From contig JAKZAP010000014.1 of assembly GCA_023053575.1 (NCBI GenBank), positions 21,788,938 through 21,852,937 of the forward strand: a stretch of DNA of 64,000 nucleotides, read 5' to 3'. Below, piece after piece: positions 1-11,285 of this stretch. Source of the stretch: Branchinecta lynchi (Eukaryota; Arthropoda; Branchiopoda; Anostraca; Branchinectidae). Position numbers and translations under genes: made by a program. Positions within the stretch are counted from its first letter, which is position 1, and each line of letters opens with the position of its first letter. The notes under the pieces are model-generated. The model made no database searches and was not told where the DNA came from. It saw nothing but the letters and a program-made list of their open reading frames with translations.

Positions 1-1050
1 ATCCCAAAAATCTAATATTTGATCCAGACAATTGGGTATTGTCTTCGCCGGATCCAGTCTTCGCCCGGCTAATCATCAGAGAGAACCAAGTTCAGATATA
101 CCTCTATAAGCCTTATCTATTTTGACGATACTGACCGAAACTTTCTGCTTTACTTCTACCAAATTTCCGGTTTTGCCCGAATTCCGAGCGAACTACTAGT
201 CCAGCAAAAAAAAAGAAAATTCAGAAACGAATCCAGCGGATCTCTTTATCCCTGTAAAGAACATACCATAAACTTTAAATAAAATTTTCACTTCAAAAAA
301 ATTCCGGTCAAAACCGGATTCCGGACTAATTATATGTCCGGGTAAAAAATTACTGTCATACACAGACTTAGCGTCTCTTCTTAACCCTAATCTGTCATCT
401 AATCAACTTCAAATAGAACTTTAGCTTTTAACAAACTTTCCGGTTTTGGCCGGATTCCTGGCGAACTTGTTGTCCGGTGAAAAATGGTTTTCACCATCAT
501 CTTCAGCATGTCTTCTTACCCCTAAATCGAACATTTAATCAACTTCAAATAAAACTTTTACTTTTAACCAACTTTCCGCTTTTTTGCCGGATTCTGGACG
601 AACTAATTGTCCGGCAAGAAAATGGCTTTCACCATCGTATTCAGCATGTTTCTTTACCCCTAAATCAAACATTTAATCAACTTCAAATGACACTTCTACT
701 TTCACGAAACTTTCCGGTTTTTGCCGGATTCCGGACGAACTACTTGTCCCACAAAAAAATAGTTTTCACCATCGTACTCAGCATGTCTTCTTACTCCATA
801 ATCAACTATCACATTAGTTGTTTAAAAATATTTTGTTTGTCCCTTAATTTGAAACCCCTCCCCCACCCTCAAATATATGGCTACATAGCCCATCTTCGAA
901 CTTGACCTGTACTTTGATCCAAAGGATCCTCCCACCAAGTTTAATCAAAATATCTCATTGCCTTCGAGAGTTATCGTGCTTACAGACGGACAGACGGACA
1001 TTTTTGCGATGTCATAGGTATCCCTCCACGTATGTTTTGGGATCCCAAAA
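1..1050 (+). repeat. Element A copy 1 (left end outside the window)
   Basis: Starts within the ATCCCAAAAATC palindromic segment and ends with TTTTGGGATCCCAAAA at 1035-1050. Inside are about four diverged units of ~137 bases, each with AACTTTCCGGTTTTGGCC, ACTACTTGTCCGGC and CAGCATGTCTTCTTAC-like segments, then a unique tail with TATCTCATTGCCTTCGAGAG, a GACGGACA run and CCCTCCACGTATG. The frame 477-905 is a product of these units. The superfamily is not known; no transposase is encoded. Confidence 0.8.
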
Positions 1051-2235
1051 CATAGACAAATGATATTCTGATACCCTCGGAAGTTGTACCGCACACGGTG
1101 GTCCCGTCGTTCTAGTCAAAGAGACTGGGACTATGGATGTAGCTTTTGTGGTTAGAAATGTTGGTGTAAATAAGTACTCCTTGAGCCGAAACTGACTGCA
1201 AATAATCTTTGACGATAATAAACGGGTGAGTCATCTGACTGAGATATATTTTAGCGATGTTTCGGCCCTTCTTGGCAAGGGTCCTAGTTAGACTGTAGCT
1301 AGGAGAAACAAACTTACACTCATATGTGTTTGATTCTATGTAGCACCCTCAAATATGTTGGTGTAAATACGTGGAATTCATTCCAGGGAGAATTGGGGAC
1401 ACGAAAAACCGTTTTGTTTAAAAATAAATTAAACCACTATTTACTGGGAAAGCGTTAAAACAGAATCAGGGTGGAGATGTAGGAGTGTTTGAAGTATAGA
1501 GTAGTAGTTTGTTTAATGGAAGAGATTCGGAAAAAACGGTTTGTAAATAAAGTTGTTTTGTCTGAGCTGCTTAATGATATATGATATTTACTAGTCACAA
1601 GTTCATTCGTTTTACAATATGTCATATTCATTCAATTTCTCCCTGTCAGACGACGAAGAGATATTACTTTCAGAACGTTCGCTGATTATCGTGTCGCTTA
1701 GGGATAAGAAATCAATCATTTGACTTCACTTCCTTCCTGCTTCCTATCTGAAAATCAAATAACTATCAAGAAGCGTGTTATTGTACCACACTGACAATTT
1801 TCGCCGGATTCCGATCGAACCATCGACACGAGTAGGAGGTTCTGATTCCCACGCACTTAGCCCTCTGCGAACATAAACGCTCATAAACAAACAAAATGAA
1901 AACTAACGCAGCACATGCAGATTGAACATGTTCTTTAGCCTCAAATCGACCACCTAATCAGATAAATCGAGGAATTGGGTTCATTCGCAAATTCGGTTCT
2001 GTCCGGATTACGGTCAAATTATCCATCCGAGGAAAAACATAATAATGCCGATTCTCTGAATCAGCATGAACTTTTGCCCTGCATGGAGCTGCCCAACCAA
2101 TTCGATCGGAGATTTTCTTTTCCGGCGTTTTCAAGTGTAAAAGCCGTTTCGACCTCGCTCCTGATAAACCCATACATCAACTTTAGACATAGACAAACGA
2201 ACGGAAAAGCGGACCAGACCAAGATGAGATTCCTG
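1051..2235. other. No gene seen; degenerate repeat fragments
   Basis: About 1251-1292 matches the TTTCGGCCCTTCTTGGCAAG segment of element H. About 1795-2060 is a worn element A fragment (GCCGGATTCCGATCGAAC). The 132-codon frame at 1975-2373 crosses A and M repeats and is not a gene. The rest is unrecognised. Confidence 0.5.
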
Positions 2236-2420
2236 CTACTGTATCGGAGCCTGTTAATACTCTTGACGACTCGCCGGGTACCTAGCGGAAGAGCCAGAAG
2301 CGTTATCCCCTCGGGTATCACAGCTGCTCCTGAAAATCGTCCTGACTGTTTGAAGCAGGATTTGAGTTGTTGAGTTTGAGTCGTTAGTCAGACGTTTTTT
2401 GTTCTTCCTGAGGATCACTG
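2236..2420 (+). repeat. Element M copy 1
   Basis: The sequence from TGTTAATACTCTTGACGACT through TCTTCCTGAGGATCACTGGCG recurs inverted at 7273-7452, with matching AGCAGCTG, TGTTTGA and GACTC blocks. Only two copies were seen; class unknown. Confidence 0.5.
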
Positions 2421-2610
2421 GCGATTCTGACGATTAACTCCTGTGGAGCTGACTTGAATGAGGTGAACTGGCCGTAGTTCGGTATTTCCAAACATATTTT
2501 GATTGCACTATTAAAGGACGAGATAAAAATTAGAATTAAAGCGAAAGGATTCAATCTGCTAAACAAATTTCTTTAGCAAAAAGGTTATAACCAGCTAGTT
2601 CGTTCTGTAT

Positions 2611-2786
2611 ATTCAAATAATGTTTACAACGGATACGTCAGCTACGATGTTTCATCAGCGATATTTCGGCCCTTCTTGGCAAGGGTCCTCGTCAAGCTGT
2701 CGATCTTCAGGGTCAACTTTCAGGGTCAACACATATCACTGATGTAGCATCGTAGCTGACGTATCCGTTGTATACATTATTTGAAT
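2611..2786. mobile_element. Element H: inverted-repeat element, copy 1
   Basis: 176 bases bounded by ~39-base near-perfect inverted repeats (ATTCAAATAATG, ACAACGGATACGTCAGCTAC). The interior holds GATATTTCGGCCCTTCTTGG and GTCCTCGTCAAGCTGTCGAT. It lies 220 bases upstream of the first visible gene 1 exon. A longer hairpin version is at 24043-24270 and fragments are at 1251 and 36650. Confidence 0.7.
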
Positions 2787-3005
2787 TTGTGTTTTACAAT
2801 TCGTTTTATTTATCCATAAATACCTTTTTCAAACAACAAATAGTGCTAGATATGTCATTACAAATAAAAGATCAACCAAGGGATATTTACAATGATAACC
2901 TATGATTTGTATATACCATTCACCGTTTAAAAGACAGTTCATCAAAGTCAGCTTGGGCTCAAGGAATATTTATAGTTTGTTCTGACCACTTTCTATCACT
3001 TCCAG

Positions 3006-3186
3006 TGCCGACGGGGATTACATCATAACAACAATGACAAAAGCATTGCTCAAAAGTGATGGGATGGTTGTGTGGAACCCACCAGCTATTTTCAAAACGT
3101 ACTGTCCTATTGACGTCACGTTTTTCCCATTTGACACACAGACGTGCTTCCTGAAATTTGGCTGCTGGAGTCACGACCTGGTAGAC
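3006..3186 (+). CDS. nAChR alpha-like subunit, Cys-loop/loop B exon
   Basis: Internal exon carrying the Cys-loop of the extracellular domain. The acceptor is the pyrimidine run ending TTCCAG at 3005; the first base completes a codon begun upstream, then 60 codons run to a GTAAGT donor at 3187 (phase 0). It encodes [13 protein letters not shown], a loop E-like [12 protein letters not shown] segment, then Cys-13 residues-Cys ([15 protein letters not shown]), the disulfide loop that defines the family, and loop B as KFGCWSHDL. The loop B tryptophan is kept, but the usual G-S-W-T-Y becomes G-C-W-S-H, a change at the agonist site. The opposite-strand frame 2959-3174 is a shadow. The next exon is 17.7 kb away at 20886. 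Family assignment is secure. Confidence 0.95.
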
Positions 3187-3359
3187 GTAAGTTGACGTCG
3201 TTCATTTTATAAATAAATTACGATCTTTATCTTTTTAGGCGACTTTCATTCATTTTAGGTGACGGTGTAAGGTATAAACCTCATTTACCTTCTTGTGCCA
3301 TGCACCTACTCGTAACAAGCGCCATATGCGAGATAATAGCTGTTGTTCCTTTTTTTGTT

Positions 3360-3605
3360 TTTTAAGAGTTGATTTAAGTAACACCTACAAGGTAAACCCT
3401 CCAGAAGCAGTTCAGTTTAGAAAAAAAAATAGTGGCTCACGAGGCGTGTTGGAATATTGTGATAGTATTGCTTTAGATGGTATTACAGTTAAGCCGTGTG
3501 ACAAATTGAAGTACCTTGGTATTCCGGTTGGTAAGACGCTGAAAAAAACTAAAGCATTACCTGCAAATTACCTGCAAATTTGCAATTGCAGGCGAATAGG
3601 ATTTC
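3360..3605 (+). pseudogene. LINE reverse transcriptase fragment, post-catalytic region
   Basis: Reads SIALDGITVKPCDKLKYLGI then PVGKTLKKTKAL, the K-Y-L-G segment that follows the RT palm in CR1/L2-like LINEs. No catalytic motif remains. It is cut off at 3605, where an opposite-strand LINE fragment begins. Confidence 0.5.
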
Positions 3606-3607
3606 TC

Positions 3608-4050
3608 CTAATATACGCCTTCATGGGTGCTGTCTTGTTCAGGTTTCCAGTTGAATCTCCACTGTTTGCCTGACCACTCCTTGTCCAAATGTTGTTTGAA
3701 GCTATTTGTTGTTTGGCAGGTAACAGTGGAATCTGCTAGCGCGTTCCACAAGTTGATCGACCTACTTGTGAAGAAGTTCTGTCCATGCCGCTTCAGTACA
3801 GGCCTCTTCTTCAGCTTTTTTGGGTGGCCCCTGGTGGTTCCTCCTATGTTTGGCACGAAAATGTTGGGTGGGATGTTGTTGCTCAAATTCTTGTACACAG
3901 CTATCATATCACCACGATTTCTCCTGTAGGTCATTGTGTGTGATTGTTGAGAACATGGAAAGCAAATTTTGTCGGTCTTATGGTCAAACTGTCTCAACCC
4001 AGTTTCATCTAAACCGAAGTCTATTAGCAAAATTATATAATAGTGTTGCG
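3608..4050 (-). pseudogene. LINE ORF2 C-terminus (CR1/L2-like)
   Basis: The minus frame reads TYRRNRGDMIAVYKNL, then RGHPKKLKKRP, then NFFTSRSINLWNALADSTV and FKQHLDKEW. This R-x-R-G-D-M, R-G-H, F-F-x-R, W-N-x-L, F-K-x-x-L-D-x-x-W order is the usual C-terminus of CR1/L2-group LINE ORF2. The element's 5' side is replaced by MITE G at 4058. It is truncated and lacks RT motifs. Confidence 0.75.
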
Positions 4051-4057
4051 CTACCCC

Positions 4058-4365
4058 ATCCCGATGAAAAATTTGTAGCCTGGGTAGTAGTATGGTAGTA
4101 GTACGAAAACATTGCATGTAATACTATGTAATAGCAAAGAATACTATCATTTAATGTGCCTCAGACTGGTCAAATATTATGTAGTAGTCCCAGGTAGCAT
4201 CCTGTCTTGCCATAGTAGCATCCAGTTTTGCTAATAGTAGCATATAGTTGTATGCAGTAACACGGTAGCCTTGAAGTAGAAGCATGTAGTAGCATCGTTA
4301 GTACCGCATGCAACTTTTTCGTACTACTTCATAGTACTATTTTGCGATAAATTTTTCATCGGGAT
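4058..4365. mobile_element. Element G: MITE with ATCCCGATGAAAAATTT ends, copy 1
   Basis: 308 bases with inverted ends ATCCCGATGAAAAATTT and AAATTTTTCATCGGGAT. The interior is rich in GTAGTAG/TACTAC trinucleotides, apparently strand-symmetric. The second copy is at 51916-52699. No clear target duplication beyond AT. Confidence 0.75.
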
Positions 4366-4559
4366 ATTTTACATATAGCCCCATTTTCTGAAACATTAAA
4401 GGATGCGGACCGACTAAAAATTAAAGGGATTTACTTTAAATTCGCAAAATACCTTCTTCGTCTTCCTCCTTGGACGCCCAATATATGACCAAGAAATGCG
4501 GTATCGTTGAGCCAATTCGAAAGCTCGATCAGCTATGTCAACGAGTAAAATGCAGTAAG

Positions 4560-4990
4560 AGCATGAGTGGCAAAGGATTGTTTTTTGACATTTTGTGATT
4601 TTTCCCTCTGTGATTTTTTTGTTTTTCTTTGTTGTGTGATCTTTTTTCTGTGTTTTTTCTACTTTCTTTCTTTTTATATACTCCATCATTTTCTCTTTCC
4701 TGTACGATGGGTGAAAAATAAACATTGCATTACAGCATTAGATTTAAAGACTTTTACCTTATATTGCACTTGCAAGCAATGTATCCCGATGAGTAGCTTG
4801 CGGATGATGATGGTGCTAGATATTCTGGTTGCTGCTTCGGGGGCGCACCAGTCCTTTTTCCAGGGCCGCCCGTGCCAGTCCTCATCGAGTCGCTTTTTGA
4901 AACCAGTTTTGCTGGTGACAGTCGGTTTGGACAAGTTGTTCCATAGGAGAAACAGCTCGATTACTGAAGAAGTGCTGGCGAACATACATA
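4560..4990 (-). pseudogene. LINE ORF2 C-terminal fragment
   Basis: The minus frame reads ELFLLWNNLSKPTVTS then FKKRLDEDWHGRPWKKDW, again the L-W-N-x-L and F-K-x-R-L-D-x-D-W C-terminal pattern of CR1/L2-like LINEs. A T-rich 3' untranslated part follows toward 4560. Confidence 0.65.
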
Positions 4991-5129
4991 CAACAAAACA
5001 AAATACTTCATAAAAACGTCTAATATTGCACTACATAAACTAAACTGCACTCGCCCGGTCAACTTTTACTTTAATACTTTCCAAGACAAATCTACATAAT
5101 GCACTAATTGTTCCTGGAGATGTGCTCTT

Positions 5130-6985
5130 CAGTATATCAGGAAATAGTATCTCCCTTACCCCCCAGCAAGATTCCCTTAAAAACGAGAGTTCGCGAGATG
5201 GTGGAACCAAATGGGATAGGTCATCATCGCCTTCACCGCAGACTGAGCATGGGCTGCTCGTACTGGGGGAAACACTTTTTTCTTACAAAACTTACTTTTG
5301 CCGTGTGCTGGTAGACAGTTCGCTCGCAATTGGATCCACAGCGTGAGGTAATATTTTTGGTAAGTTCAGCTTCATGTAAAATCCGGTTCCAAAACTCTCT
5401 TTAACCAGTTTATAATTTGATAGTGTCACCGATTCTCCAACAAAAGATGCCGATTTCTGTATTTCTTGATCTTCTGGATCAAGAAATTTTAACAGGGATG
5501 CTGGTTCCGATGTGGGTCCAAATCCATTGCACACGATATTCCCACCGAATCTAGGAGGGCTTTCATTTGGAATGGCCATGCCCTTTTTCTTTCCATTAGA
5601 ACAAGCTCATTATAAGCAGAATTAAGCGGTCTATTCTCAGGCCTATGAAAAACTTTTAGCCAAAATTGTAGGATTTGGCCTAGTCTTTGCTTTCGCATCG
5701 TAAATAGTCCAAGGTCCCCTTTTAATACTTGCGAATCGGTTCTTGGATGTACCTTGTAGATTCTGTCTCAAAAGCCCATAGTTCAGCACCATAACGGAAT
5801 ACCGGCATTATTTTTGAAGTAAAAATATGTCTGTGTATCTTTAATGTTTTTATTCCCTTCAATGTTGGATTTTGAAATATTGCTGCGCATGCTACTCGCC
5901 CCCCTGTCACCATTTCCTTCACATGTGTATTCCAACTTCCATTAGGGGTCAGTATAAAACCAAGATACTTAAATTTATTCGTGTTTTTTAGTTTCTCTCC
6001 TTTAAACTTAAATTCGCGAATTTCCTCGTTACTTACCCTAGTTACCCTTGATGTAAAAGTAACTATCTCTGTTTTACTACTGTTAAGGACTAATATTTTC
6101 ATATCCACGTACTCAGCCACATTTGCTGATTTTGCCACCAGGGCTGTATCGTCGGCAAATAGAACCACTGAAAACGCCTTATTGCCTAGGGTTACTGTCG
6201 GGGCCCATCTTTTTTCCAGGAACTCTATCAGATCATTAATAAATATTCCTAACAGCTTTGGGGAGAAAATACTTCCTTGTTTCACACCTTTTCTGTTCTC
6301 AAAACTTCGTGATATTCCTTTATCTACTATTTTAACTATCCCCTTTGTTGACGAATACATACTAACTAACAAATTCACAACAATTGCCCGTAATCCTATT
6401 TTTAATGATTCCCTTACAAGCAATAGCCTATCTACTGTATCAAAAGCTTTTCGTAGGTCTAAAAATGCTATGAAAAATTTCTTATTTCTATTTCCATATT
6501 TTTCTATCAATTTTTACAAAACGAGCTTCCGGTCAGACGTACTATAACTTCTTCTAAATCCCCCTTGAGCTTCTTTTATTACCTTATGAAAATCAAGCCA
6601 TCTCCCCCACCTTGCTTAATGCCGACATTATCGCTATCGGTCTGTAGTTACTATGGATCACTGGGTCTCCCTTCTTCAATAGAGGCAAAATAATGGATAT
6701 TTTCCATGTCGCGGGCCATCCTGGGTTTTGAGAATCCGATTAAATAAACACACACTCAATGCTATGAAAACTGACGAAAATGCTTTATACACTCGTGATG
6801 GAATACCATCTACTCCCGGGGGCACTGCCTCCTTTTGTCTGTTTTAACGCTTCTTTCAAATCATATTCTTTTATTTCTTCTACTGATTTTTCTTTTTGTG
6901 GGAACATGTTCTCCTCTGTACTATTTTCCATTTCGTCCTTCCAATCCATTGAATTCTTCCTTCAGCCTTGATCACTGTTGCCAGA
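5130..6985 (-). pseudogene. LINE reverse transcriptase and C-terminus
   Basis: Reading right to left: GGSAPGVDGIPSRVYKAF (about 6850-6790), FLDLRKAFDTVDR, GVKQGSIFSPKLLGIFINDL, the catalytic F-A-D-D-T-A-L-V, KYLGFILTPNGSWNTHV, and ENRPLNSAYNELVLMERKRA, then CSVCGEGDDDLSHLV, a C-x2-C-type C-terminal knuckle. The longest open piece is 262 codons (5722-6510); the rest is split over frames. The catalytic Asp pair is present, but frame breaks on both sides kill it. Clade within non-LTR retrotransposons is undetermined. Confidence 0.8.
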
Positions 6986-7144
6986 TGGTGATGCAGGATT
7001 GACGCAGCTGTCTTTGAACAATACGCCAAAGTTTCTTTTTAACCACAAATTCCAAGAAATCTCTCACGCCAGCAAAAAAAAATCAGCAAGTCGGTCGAAA
7101 AAATCTGCCAGTTTGGCGTAAAATCCGCCAATATGGCAACACTG
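6973..7144. mobile_element. Short MITE with GTTGCCA ends
   Basis: Ends CACTGTTGCCAGATGG and CCAATATGGCAACACTG are inverted repeats enclosing 172 bases. Possible but imperfect 8-bp flanks (GCCTTGAT, ACCTTTTG). hAT-like ends are suspected. It interrupts the LINE. Confidence 0.45.
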
Positions 7145-7272
7145 ACCTTTTGACTAGCCAATTTGAATTTATCATGAGTGTTGCGACCCGGCTTTCTTGA
7201 AAACCTGAAATCGGATCTCTAAAATCCTTGATAACCTCGTTCTATACTCTGCATGACGAAGTCTAAAACACG

Positions 7273-7452
7273 CCAATGATCCTCAGGAAGAAGGAGTAAG
7301 CGTGTCCGTAACGACTCAAAAGCAATGACTCAAATCCTCTGTCAAACAATCACGGCGATCTTTGGGAGCAGCTGCCTTTCTTCCGCCAGGTACCCGGAAA
7401 GGTCGGAAATTTAGTGTCGGCAAGGAGAAATAGTCATCAAGAGTATTAACAG
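7273..7452 (-). repeat. Element M copy 2 (inverted relative to 2236-2420)
   Basis: The sequence from CCAATGATCCTCAGGAAG to ATCAAGAGTATTAACA is the reverse complement of the M copy at 2236-2420, with many differences. It sits inside the dismembered LINE. Confidence 0.5.
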
Positions 7453-7580
7453 ATACTCTTACATTCTCCATCACACTCTTCAAAATATTCCGGCCATAAA
7501 TCCAGGCTAGGGCCCTCTTTATTTTTTCGTTGATTTTTGGCCGATTCTCTTACTTTCTTCCAAAACTCACGGACTGTAGT
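7446..7580 (-). pseudogene. LINE EN-RT linker, proximal piece
   Basis: Minus frame TTVREFWKKVRESAKNQRKN then LDLWPEYFEE resembles the F-W-x-x-I ... W-x-x-Y-F linker ahead of the RT in many LINEs. It abuts the hairpin end of element B at 7581. Confidence 0.45.
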
Positions 7581-9591
7581 TTTTATGGGACTTGCCTTTC
7601 GGCCAAGTGCCATATACCGATCACATTTCCGGCGGTCGGTCGGTCGGTTAGTGCGGTGTTTGCGAGTTAGGGTACTTCCAGATGTGCTAGGACGATGAAA
7701 CTTGGGAGGCATATTAGGGACCGGACTAAACTAATTTAGAAATAGTAACTTGCTCGATGCGACCATCGTGGGGGGAGGGAGGGGAGCCAGAACATGGAAT
7801 TTAGTGACATGCATAACTTTCGAACGGGTGATCGGATCTTAATGAAATTTGATATTTGGAAAGACATGGTCATGTCTGGGTCATGTCTGAGATGTCCCGT
7901 TTCAAGTCCGGACCGAATCTGATGAATGTGAGAGGGGGGGGGGGGTCGGAGGGGGGAATATGAAATCATTTTGACACGCTTAGAGTAAAGGTGATCGGGA
8001 TGAAACTTGGTGGGAGGAACAAACACAAGCACTAGTAAATCATTGACAGAACCGTATTGAATTCGTGCACTGCGGGGGAGATTGAGGGGGTTTCCGGAAT
8101 TTTGGTGATACGGAGTTAACTTACGGTGGGCTAGGACAATAGTGGGCTAAGACAATAAAACTGGAAATATTCGAATTCACGATCAGACCACCGTAGGGGG
8201 AGTGGAGGGAGGGGAATCCGGGAGAGGACTGTATAGAAATTGGAACGGGTGATCGGATCTTAACGAAACTTGACATTTGGAACGACCTCGTGTCTCAAAT
8301 GACCCATTTAAATTCAGGACTGGATCTGATGAATGGGGGGAGGGGGGTCCGGAAATCTTCATCCCACCTCGCTTAGACTCGAGCTATTGTGTTGAAACTT
8401 GGTGGGAAGGACAAGCACAAGAACTAGATACATCAGTGATAGAACTGGATCGAATTTGGGCACTGTGGTGGGAGTTATATGGGGGGGTCGAAATTCTGGC
8501 TATCGCGAGTTAAGATATTTCCAGATGTGCTAGGACGATAAAACTTGGCATGAACATTAGAGACTTGACATGAGTGGCTTAGAAATAGTCAGTTCTCCGA
8601 CCCAACCATCGTGGGGGAGCGGAGGGAGGGGGAATCTGGAATATTGAGGTACGTATAACTTTTAAACGAGTTGTCGAATCGTAACAAAACTTGATATTTG
8701 GAATGACCTCGTGTCTCGGATGTCTCGCTTTAAGTCAGGACCGGATCCGATCAATGTGGGGGGTGGGGGCGGAAATCTTGTGACACGCTTAGAGTGGAGC
8801 GATTGGGATGAAACTTGGTGGGAAGAACAAGGAGAAGAACTAGTTACATCAGTGAGAAAGCCCGACCGGTTTCGGGCACTGTGAGGGGATTTGGTGGGGG
8901 AGGGGGGGGGGGGCGGAATTTCGGTGATCGCGAATTAAGCTACTTCCAGATTTGCCAGGGCGATGAAAATTGGCTTGAACATTAGAAACTTGACAAGATT
9001 GGCTGAGAAATTGTCACTTCTCAGATCCGACCATCCCTTACAGTACTAATCCTAACCTTAAAGTACTAATCCTAACCACAAAGTACAAAAAATACTTTTA
9101 AGCAAAGTATTAATTATAACTCAAGGGTGTTGTTCAAAAATTAATTTTTAGCACCCTTAAAGTGCGTTTCTTAACCGAAAAGTAAAAAAAAAATACTTTA
9201 ACCAAACGATATATATTCATGATCCCCAAGGGCCATGATAATTTTTGCCTCAAGGGTTTTGCTTACAACTGAATTTCTTAAAATAAAAACAATAATTTTG
9301 AGCAAAATATAGATTTTTCTTGATTCCAATGAGCTTATCATCATTTGTGCTTCAAGAGTGTTCATTACAGATTAATTGCTAGTGCCCTTAAAGTGCGCAT
9401 CTTCACGGCCAAATGCACAAATAAAATAGATTTTACGAACAATGCATTCTCGTCATTTCCAAGGACCTACGACCATTCTTATCTCAAGGGTTTTGCTCAC
9501 AAATGATCAAAACAAACCCACGAATTGACGAATTCCTACTTTAATCCTCTGACCCAGCCTTGCAAGTGCCATATGAGCTTCCAGCTCTTGT
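7581..9591 (+). repeat. Element B copy 1 (near complete)
   Basis: The left end is a hairpin: ATGGGACTTGCC, four bases, GGCCAAGTGCCAT; then a run of CGGTCGGT. The body has about ten modules at ~140-base spacing, each with a GATGAAACTTGG-like core (near 7706, 7840, 8000, 8158, 8262, 8390, 8536, 8690, 8810, 8960) and a G-tract. A final AT-rich stretch ends in GCAAGTGCCATATGAGCTTC and AGCTCTTG. It is inserted in the LINE linker. No coding potential. Confidence 0.85.
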
Positions 9592-10080
9592 TTTATATGA
9601 TGCCTCCACCTCTAATTCCTCTTGATTCCATTCATCTATTTTTTTTTGTTTTACGAACTCCTTACATTCCCTTCTTTCTGTTCTATAACTCTTCATTAAT
9701 TTTTCTCTATCTGACTGGCTATTTTCTATCCTACTAACCAGCTCTAGCTTCTACAACTTCTTTTTTCTTTCTTGGCATTCATTGTCACGGAATTGCCATT
9801 TCCTGAAATTCTGACGTTTACTTATCACTGGATCCGCCGCTACCTCTATCAGGGAATATAACTCATCTAGTTTTACATCCACTTCTCTTTTATCATCTTT
9901 TAAAAGCTTCTAACCTATCTATCACTTCTTTCTTTGTTAAATCTTTTCTAATTCTGTTTCTTCTTCCCTACTCCACTCGCCCCGTAACTGTAACATACCT
10001 GATACTTCTGTACGGTTTACTCTTGCCTGTTCACGTTTTGGGTCATATCGTCAGGGGCATCCCGTATTAACGTATTTTTT
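9592..10080 (-). pseudogene. LINE EN-RT linker, distal piece
   Basis: The minus strand gives KREQARVNRTEVSGMLQLRG, EWSREEETELEKI, DVKLDELYSLIEVAADPV and KRQNFRKWQFRDNECQERKK across frame breaks. The W-x-x-x-x-E-C basic segment is typical between endonuclease and RT. Confidence 0.5.
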
Positions 10081-11285
10081 AGTTCTCATTCTTTACCGAA
10101 TTTGGTAATTAATCCAACTTTTGTTCAGTCCGAGTCGATTTCACCGCATTCGGTACGTCCCTACGTAAACTACGTATTCAGTTATTTAACGTATTTATTT
10201 GGTCAGACTCGTTTGGAATTCGGTTGTTCACCGGAATTTTCTCAGTCCATATCTGTTCCATCACATTCGGTCAATCCATTTCATAATTCGGTGATTAATC
10301 AGATTCATTTGGTTCTAATTCGTTACTAAATTCGGTAATTCCCCTGATTTTGTTTGGTCCGTATCTGTTGCCAGACTTACCACATTCGTTTGTTTTAGGT
10401 GGTTCTACCAAGATTTTTATTCCATTCCGAAATTCGGTCGCTATGCCCCTCCCGATCTACTCCATATTTGTTTAGTTAGTTTTTTGGTAGTACGAATTCA
10501 TTATTTGGTTCACCCCAGTTACTGAGTCTGGTAATTTAAGTGGCATTTATTTAGCTCTTGTTCTTTAACATTTAACGACAGATTCACCTGGTTTCCATTA
10601 TTTCTTAACTTATACTCCTAACGATTGCAGAAGTTCAGATAAGCACATCTCTTGACGTGAAAACTAGCCTATTTTTGTTTGCTGCAAATTTAGAATAAAT
10701 GTACTTTACATCTACTTTACCCTGGATGGAACCTTTTTTCGCCAGGCAGCTCTGTGGTTTAATAGGTAGCCTTGGGGTCACAAAAAGGCACTTTGATCAT
10801 AAGTGTTTTCACAAAATTTCGCCTGCGACACATTTAGCAGTCTTCACTATTTAGAAGAAAGGTACGTCATTTTAGTTGGCGTTTGAGTCTTGGAATATTG
10901 GGGGTCTTGAACAACGTTAAAAGCTAGGATTTGCCAGAAAAAATGCGGATTCAAAAAACTTTGACTGCGGCGCTTTAATTTTTCTTGGGTATAGCCGGTC
11001 ACGACGTTGTCGCTTGGCAGTAACTGCGTTTTTTCGGCACATTTTCAACTCCTGTTGGCAAAACTGGACGTCCCCCAAAGGTAAAAGGCTAGTACATGAA
11101 AGAGCGTGAAAACACACCAAATTTTCTCTTTTGACTTGATTTTGTACATACTGTGCAGCTTTTTACATTATAGCTTCTTGAAGGCAACTCCCTGTGTTTT
11201 AAAAACAAATTATAAATTCGGTCAATATCAGGTACCGATTCGGTCAATTTTTACCAGGTCGCCGCTTGAATGAAGAAAGGCTCGG
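10081..11285 (+). repeat. Element K copy 1, rich in ATTCGGT
   Basis: The first 500 bases repeat ATTCGGT/TTCGGTAATT motifs every few tens of bases (CCGCATTCGG, GAATTCGGTTGTTCACCGG). A less repetitive part follows (AAACTAGCC, TTTTTCGCCAG, TTTCGCCTGCG) and the end is GGTACCGATTCGGTCAATTT. The same order recurs at 16870-18226 plus 19600-19835. Class unknown. Confidence 0.65.

Noticed and set aside
477..905. 142-codon frame with internally repeated peptide
   Set aside because: Translation of element A tandem units; the same peptide appears at 29665-29883, another A copy.
1..1050. Spaced direct repeats that might suggest a CRISPR array
   Set aside because: Units are ~137 bases, diverged, without unique spacers, in a eukaryotic dispersed element.
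1975..2373. 132-codon plus frame
   Set aside because: Crosses a worn element A fragment into element M; no protein family.
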